Positions 6,962-9,458 of a DNA stretch of 9,458 nt are shown here, piece by piece. Source of the DNA: Christensenellaceae bacterium (GTDB lineage: Bacteria > Bacillota > Clostridia > Christensenellales > Aristaeellaceae). Position 1 is the stretch's first letter. Every line of letters starts with the position of its first letter. The stretch spans positions 1 through 9,458 of the forward strand of contig JADGQP010000088.1 in assembly GCA_017881705.1 (NCBI GenBank), written 5' to 3'. Both the position numbers and the translations under genes were made by a program. Below the pieces are notes generated by a model, which ran no database searches, was not told the origin of the DNA, and worked only from the letters and a program-made list of their open reading frames with translations.

Positions 6962-7094
6962 TGGTCTCACAGTTATTTTGTACGATGGCTTTGTCGAGAA
7001 ATCTCGACGTAGTCCCCGCTACGCCTTCAATTCCTCTCCGCGCCCTCGTGCAAAATCCCACGTAATCCCTGCTGCCTTCATCATTTGAATTAGT
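6938..7094. other. 157-nt self-complementary element in the trpB2 leader (possible structured RNA or MITE)
   Basis: The ends are inverted repeats: ACTAATTCAAA is at 6938-6948 and its complement at 7084-7094 (11 perfect pairs), then a 2-base mismatch, then five more pairs (6951-6955 with 7077-7081). Inside, 6975-6985 pairs with 7046-7056 (11 positions, one G-U on the plus strand or C-A on the minus). Inside that are GUCGAGA/UCUCGAC (6993-6999 with 7002-7008), a CGTAG/CTACG hairpin (7008-7012 with 7019-7023; the two stems share base 7008), and a GGC/GCC closure (6987-6989 with 7023-7025). This nested fold accounts for much of the sequence. It lies between the T-box terminator and the trpB2 ribosome site. 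No transposase or second copy is in the window. Which strand is active is not settled by the mismatches. Confidence 0.6.
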
Positions 7095-7150
7095 ATTATT
7101 TTTCGCCGGATGCAAGGGTTTGTCGGTGCGCCGCTTAGTGTTTGGGTAAC

Positions 7151-7182
7151 AAAAAAGCCCGCCCCATAAAGACTTATGGGAC
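7151..7182 (-). terminator. T-box leader terminator
   Basis: On the minus strand GUCCCAUAA pairs with UUAUGGGGC around GUCU, followed by GGGC and six U residues (7156-7151). The CACCGC part of the T-box sequence can also pair with the GCGGG just before the U-run, which would make terminator and antiterminator mutually exclusive, as expected for this class. Confidence 0.85.
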
Positions 7183-7431
7183 AGACTTGAATGTCTGCGG
7201 TGCCACCCGTGTTGCCGAAAGTTCGGCCGCTCGCTTTCGCATACCAGCATATGCGCTTCGCTGATAACGGGTGAAGCCCCCGTCGATCGCTAGCGGCGGG
7301 GCTTTCGCCCAACAGCCGTTCGCTTCGCCCTCGGCGGTCCATTCAACGTACGCCTTCATACCGCACTTCAACCAACGGCGGCTCTCTACGAATCGGGCGA
7401 GGCGTTTACTCCTCCGCGTCACAGGTTTATG
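7151..7431 (-). ncRNA. T-box riboswitch leader, tryptophan type (UGG specifier)
   Basis: Read on the minus strand, the leader contains AGAGAG (7387-7382), the conserved early Stem I motif. Then GAAUGGACC follows, with a candidate specifier codon UGG (7341-7339) followed by the usual purine. The T-box sequence GGGUGGCACCGCAGAC (7208-7193) and the terminator come last. T-box leaders bind uncharged tRNA whose anticodon matches the specifier and whose free CCA end pairs with the UGGN bulge, turning the terminator into an antiterminator. UGG predicts tRNA-Trp, which agrees with the downstream trpB2. Distances (46 bases AGAGAG to specifier; about 130 bases specifier to T-box sequence) fit the class. 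Stem I was not folded in full, so the specifier call is the least certain part. Confidence 0.85.
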
Positions 7432-7436
7432 GGGAA

Positions 7437-7465
7437 AGGATAACCGAAGCGGTAGCATTTGTCAA
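7437..7465 (-). promoter_or_regulatory. Sigma-A promoter of the T-box/trpB2 unit
   Basis: Perfect -35 TTGACA (7465-7460), a 17-base spacer and TATCCT (7442-7437, 4 of 6). The RNA would begin about 7430, some 45 bases before the AGAGAG motif of the T-box, which is the usual spacing. Confidence 0.75.
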
Positions 7466-7491
7466 TAGTTTGTGCAAAATTAGAACAATAG

Positions 7492-7517
7492 AAAAAGCGC
7501 CCCGTTTTCGGGGCGCT
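7492..7517. repeat. Left 26-bp terminal inverted repeat / hairpin terminator (minus)
   Basis: A-run, then GCGCCCCG-TTTT-CGGGGCGC, then T. The whole 26-base block reappears inverted at 7683-7708. It is itself a hairpin (7494-7504 with 7509-7519) and, read leftward on the minus strand, ends in five T residues, so it would stop leftward transcription. It lies 27 bases upstream of the trpB2 promoter -35 box. Confidence 0.75.
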
Positions 7518-7522
7518 TTGAC

Positions 7523-7679
7523 TGTCAAAAAAGTGGACTTCGCCGCTTTTTTGAATTTCGGGGTTTGTTTGCGGCAAAGCCGCAAACTCCTCGCCCGACC
7601 GGCAAAGCCGGTCGATACGAGAAGCAATCAGAGAGCTGCGGCCCTCCGATACCTCCTGAAAGCAGGCTCCTTTGTCAAG
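7523..7679. repeat. Dispersed structured repeat, copy 2 (157 bp, fuller form)
   Basis: Same orientation as copy 1 at 5379-5518. Stems: AAAAAAGTGG/CCGCTTTTTT (7527-7536 with 7543-7552, one T-G pair), GTTTGCGGC/GCCGCAAAC (7567-7575 with 7579-7587), CGACCGGC/GCCGGTCG (7596-7603 with 7607-7614) and CAGAGAG/CCCTCCG (7629-7635 with 7642-7648). The first stem changes on both arms between copies while pairing is kept, which points to selection on structure. No credible coding frame. Confidence 0.8.
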
Positions 7680-7682
7680 ATC

Positions 7683-7709
7683 AGCGCCCCGAAAACGGGG
7701 CGCTTTTTT
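7683..7709 (+). terminator. Right terminal inverted repeat / hairpin terminator (plus)
   Basis: GCGCCCCG-AAAA-CGGGGCGC followed by six T residues (7704-7709) on the plus strand. Inverted copy of 7492-7517. It lies 43 bases beyond the holin stop codon. On the minus strand, where the phage genes are read, it is a hairpin without a T-run. Confidence 0.8.
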
Positions 7710-7751
7710 ACAACCATGAACAAAGCCTGCGTTATGAATACGGGGTGCGTA

Positions 7752-7940
7752 TCAGAAACTGCTGCTGTCGGTGGGGTTGTTCAGCACGCCCAGCACCACC
7801 AGCAGCTGCAGCGCGGCCGCGACCGCGTTTTTCACGGCATCGCTCAACCCAACGTCAAACACACCCAGCAGCACCATCAGGGACAATACCTGCGCGGTTA
7901 CGGACGTCCAAACCACGGGGGATTTTAAACGATTTTGCAA
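7752..7940 (-). CDS. Phage holin, phi-LC3 type (62 aa)
   Basis: Residues SPVVWTSVTAQVLSLMVLLG (7-26), a second hydrophobic segment (about 36-53) and the terminal VLNNPTDSSSF fit the phi-LC3/BhlA-like small holins: two membrane helices, an N-terminal Arg/Lys patch and an NPT motif near the end. It forms the membrane lesion that lets the endolysin reach the wall. The start is TTG at 7940: AGGAGG (7951-7956) is ten bases upstream and no ATG or GTG lies between. Its ribosome site overlaps the stop codon of the preceding gene, so the two are likely coupled. It is the last gene of the phage block. Confidence 0.8.
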   Translation of the reverse strand: MQNRLKSPVVWTSVTAQVLSLMVLLGVFDVGLSDAVKNAVAAALQLLVVLGVLNNPTDSSSF

Positions 7941-7954
7941 CCTGTTTGTACCTC

Positions 7955-8197
7955 CTAATTTTCGTTGAATTCCAGGGTATCCATTCTCGAATCCACGGCT
8001 TTCAGTTGTTCGTTGAACACATCCAGCCGTTTTTCGGCGCAGTACATGCGGTCGATTACGGAATTGTGTTTATCCACCTTAATTTCCAGCTGTTGCAGGC
8101 GATAGTTCACCAGCTTGTTGGAAACCAGAATGCCGCCGAAGGTCCCCGCCAGCGTTCCCAGAAGCGACAGCAGCGCCACCAGCATCCCCTCGCTCAT
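7955..8197 (-). CDS. XhlA-like phage membrane/coiled-coil protein (80 aa)
   Basis: N-terminal membrane helix (about 5-26: LVALLSLLGTLAGTFGGILV) followed by an amphipathic, heptad-like helix (about 32-76, LQQLEIKVDKHNSVIDRM). The size, layout and place between endolysin and holin are those of XhlA-type or related phage accessory lysis proteins, although XhlA itself usually has its membrane helix at the other end, so the family name is uncertain. AAAGGAG (8208-8214) is ten bases upstream of ATG 8197. The ATG overlaps the endolysin stop (TGATG), which suggests coupled translation. Confidence 0.65.
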   Translation of the reverse strand: MSEGMLVALLSLLGTLAGTFGGILVSNKLVNYRLQQLEIKVDKHNSVIDRMYCAEKRLDVFNEQLKAVDSRMDTLEFNEN

Positions 8198-9072
8198 CAG
8201 CCTTGCGCTCCTTTCGCCGCGGCGGCGCTACGCGCGGTTGCCAACGCCGCCCAAGTCTGTTTACCTACCACACTGTCCGCCACAAGCCCCTGCGCCTGCT
8301 GGAATAACATCACCGCCGCTTTCGTAGCCGCCCCGAAGTTCCCGTCCGCGCCGGATGTGCCCACGTCATACCCCAGGTCGCTCAGCCATGTTTGCAGCCT
8401 GCGCACCGCGCCGCCTTTGCAGCCGGACTTGACGGTGTAAAAGGAAGCCGTGTCAGCCACGCTTGGCGTGGCCGTGGCAGCAGCCGTTTCGGCCGTTGTT
8501 TCCGCTGTGGCTGTTTCGTCCTCCGCCGTGTCCGCATGCGCCGTTTCATCCGCTGCCGATTGGTTCATAGCCGCCTGCTGGTTTTCGCTCAGCCCATAAT
8601 CCACCCAGCAGGACAGGCCAACGCGGTTCCACCCGCCGTTGGGAATGGTTTTGCCGGTAAACTTGCTTTGGGCAACCCTTCCGCGGGAGCTGCTGGCGTG
8701 GATGGCGCAATCTCCCAGGGATACGCCCATGTGCTCGGCGTTGCCTAGGCCGTCGCCTGCGTACTTGTCCGGCGCGCCGCTTTCTTCCCAGATGAATGTA
8801 AACGCGCCCCCGGGCACGCAGCCAAAGGCGGTTTCGCATTCCTCGGGCGTGCCCGTCCACACGCACCTGCGCCAATGGGCATTACTGCCCGCAAGGTTGC
8901 ACTCGGCCTTGGGCACGCCGCACCGGATCAGCAGATATTCCACCAGCCCCTGGCAGTCCATACCTTCCAGGCTCATGCCGTTGGAAACGTAAGGTATCGT
9001 GGTTTGCTGCGCCTGCGCAAGCAACTCCCGCCCGGCGGCAATCAGCGCCGCGTTGGTAATTTTAGTTGCCAT
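8197..9072 (-). CDS. Phage endolysin: NlpC/P60-type peptidase with peptidoglycan-binding domain (291 aa)
   Basis: Residues 1-160 form an NlpC/P60-type cysteine peptidase. GMDCQGLVEYLL (37-48) carries the likely nucleophile Cys40, AEHMGVSLG (112-120) the likely His114, and AIHASSSRG (123-131) the third polar position, His125. Such enzymes cut the peptide stems of peptidoglycan. Residues 167-206 are a linker of Ala, Thr, Glu and Asp. Residues 210-277 are a peptidoglycan-binding type 1 domain (KGGAVRRLQTWLSDLGYD, with DGNFGAATKAAVMLFQ at 243-258). There is no signal peptide, so release depends on the holin two genes downstream. AAGGAGGG (9078-9085) is five bases before ATG 9072. Eight cysteines in the catalytic domain are more than usual. 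Bacteriocin-like use by a tailocin cannot be excluded. Confidence 0.87.
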   Translation of the reverse strand: MATKITNAALIAAGRELLAQAQQTTIPYVSNGMSLEGMDCQGLVEYLLIRCGVPKAECNLAGSNAHWRRCVWTGTPEECETAFGCVPGGAFTFIWEESGAPDKYAGDGLGNAEHMGVSLGDCAIHASSSRGRVAQSKFTGKTIPNGGWNRVGLSCWVDYGLSENQQAAMNQSAADETAHADTAEDETATAETTAETAAATATPSVADTASFYTVKSGCKGGAVRRLQTWLSDLGYDVGTSGADGNFGAATKAAVMLFQQAQGLVADSVVGKQTWAALATARSAAAAKGAQG

Positions 9073-9089
9073 CGTCGCCCTCCTTCATC

Positions 9090-9105
9090 CGGCCTGCGCA
9101 GGCCG
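9090..9105. repeat. 16-bp perfect palindrome before the endolysin gene
   Basis: CGGCCTGCGCAGGCCG lies between the tail-fibre stop codon (9107) and the endolysin ribosome site (9078-9085). In RNA it makes a 6-base-pair hairpin with a 4-base loop. It may protect or process the mRNA between the two genes; no T-run follows on either side. Confidence 0.5.
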
Positions 9106-9106
9106 T

Positions 9107-9458
9107 TTACAGATACAGTACCAGCCATTGCACGGGTACGGTTGTGTCGGCAGAAGCTGTATAGGAAAGCCCCGCGTAGATCGTGATGCCGCCGCTGACG
9201 GAGCGGATGGAGCAGGAACGGCCCGCCGGATAGGCGGTGCCTGCCACAGAACAGAGCAACACCGGATTGGACGACGACGGGCCAGACGTTGCCAGCGTAA
9301 GATCCAGCGCGGAAATGGCGACGGACCCGATATTGCTGCCGGAGGGGATAACAATATTGGCAAGGCCAGCGGCGCTGCCCGCGATAGCCAGGCGGGAACC
9401 GCCCAGGTTGGCGAGCGCGGCGGTCTTGCTATTGCTTCCCGTGCCTCCCTGCGATACG
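9107..9458 (-). CDS. C-terminal part of a phage tail-fibre/collar-type protein, 5' end off window
   Basis: The minus strand is open from the right edge to TAA at 9107-9109 (116 codons). The visible part starts VSQGGTGSNSKTAALANLGG, a QGGTG-type repeat motif seen in many phage tail fibres and baseplate appendages. It continues as a Ser/Gly/Ala/Val-rich, beta-like region and ends DTTVPVQWLVLYL. Such proteins bind the host surface. The frame was chosen because another open minus frame here (up to 9363) gives Pro/Arg/Cys-rich nonsense and runs into the endolysin ribosome site. The stop is 34 bases before the endolysin start, a typical late-operon spacing. The exact type of tail protein cannot be told from the C-terminus alone. 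Confidence 0.65.
   Translation of the reverse strand, partial: VSQGGTGSNSKTAALANLGGSRLAIAGSAAGLANIVIPSGSNIGSVAISALDLTLATSGPSSSNPVLLCSVAGTAYPAGRSCSIRSVSGGITIYAGLSYTASADTTVPVQWLVLYL

Noticed and set aside
7023..7088. Short frame on the minus strand starting MMKAAGITWDFARG, containing one Trp, as a trp leader peptide
   Set aside because: It has no ribosome site, only a single Trp codon, and lies inside the nested-stem element, whose pairing explains the sequence better. A T-box already provides tryptophan sensing.
7019..7458. Several overlapping open frames on the minus strand between the repeat and trpB2
   Set aside because: They cross the T-box motif, its terminator and the U-run, and have no family resemblance; the region is a non-coding leader.
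5379..7679. Composite transposon carrying trpB2
   Set aside because: The flanking repeats contain no transposase or remnant of one and no target duplication could be identified, so only a recombination-prone bracket is claimed.
9085..9363. Minus-strand frame of 92 codons before the endolysin
   Set aside because: Composition is Pro/Arg/Cys-rich, and it uses the endolysin ribosome site as coding sequence; the neighbouring frame ending at 9107 gives a coherent tail-fibre sequence with a QGGTG motif.

Overview
The window looks like GC-rich chromosomal DNA from a Firmicute of the class Clostridia, probably a gut Oscillospirales-type or Christensenella-like bacterium. This rests on several signs: strong AGGAGG-type ribosome sites, sigma-A promoters with extended -10 boxes, a T-box leader, a TPM/zinc-ribbon gene pair typical of Clostridia, a TrpB2-type tryptophan synthase, and small-phage lysis genes of Gram-positive type. 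The lineage is inference; no marker gene is present.

Layout. (1) 1-1016, minus: the N-terminal three quarters of a family 1 glycoside hydrolase, running off the left edge. (2) 1017-1585: a divergent promoter region, a 59-codon acidic small gene, a nested GGTTAC inverted repeat and a strong second promoter. (3) 1586-5313, plus: four closely spaced genes (zinc-ribbon membrane protein, TPM-domain secreted membrane protein, AI-2E/YtvI-family permease, 3-methyladenine DNA glycosylase I) ending at a strong bidirectional terminator. (4) 5379-7709: a trpB2 transcription unit read on the minus strand. It has a promoter, a T-box leader with a UGG (Trp) specifier, a leader terminator, a 157-nt self-complementary element, trpB2 and a downstream hairpin. 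Two direct copies of a structured dispersed repeat bracket the whole unit, at 5379-5518 and 7523-7679. (5) 7752-9458, minus: the late end of a prophage (tail-fibre C-terminus, NlpC/P60-type endolysin, XhlA-like protein, holin).

How it works together. The trpB2 unit should make tryptophan from indole and serine when charged tRNA-Trp is scarce: the T-box reads uncharged tRNA-Trp and lets transcription pass. The part not explained by known biology is between the T-box terminator and trpB2. There, a 157-nt element with paired ends carries an 11-nt segment perfectly complementary to the trpB2 start codon region. Five of those bases are also used by the element's own closing stem, so the two folds compete. 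This suggests, but does not prove, a second, translational switch stacked behind the T-box.

No CRISPR array, tRNA, rRNA, transposase or integrase was seen.
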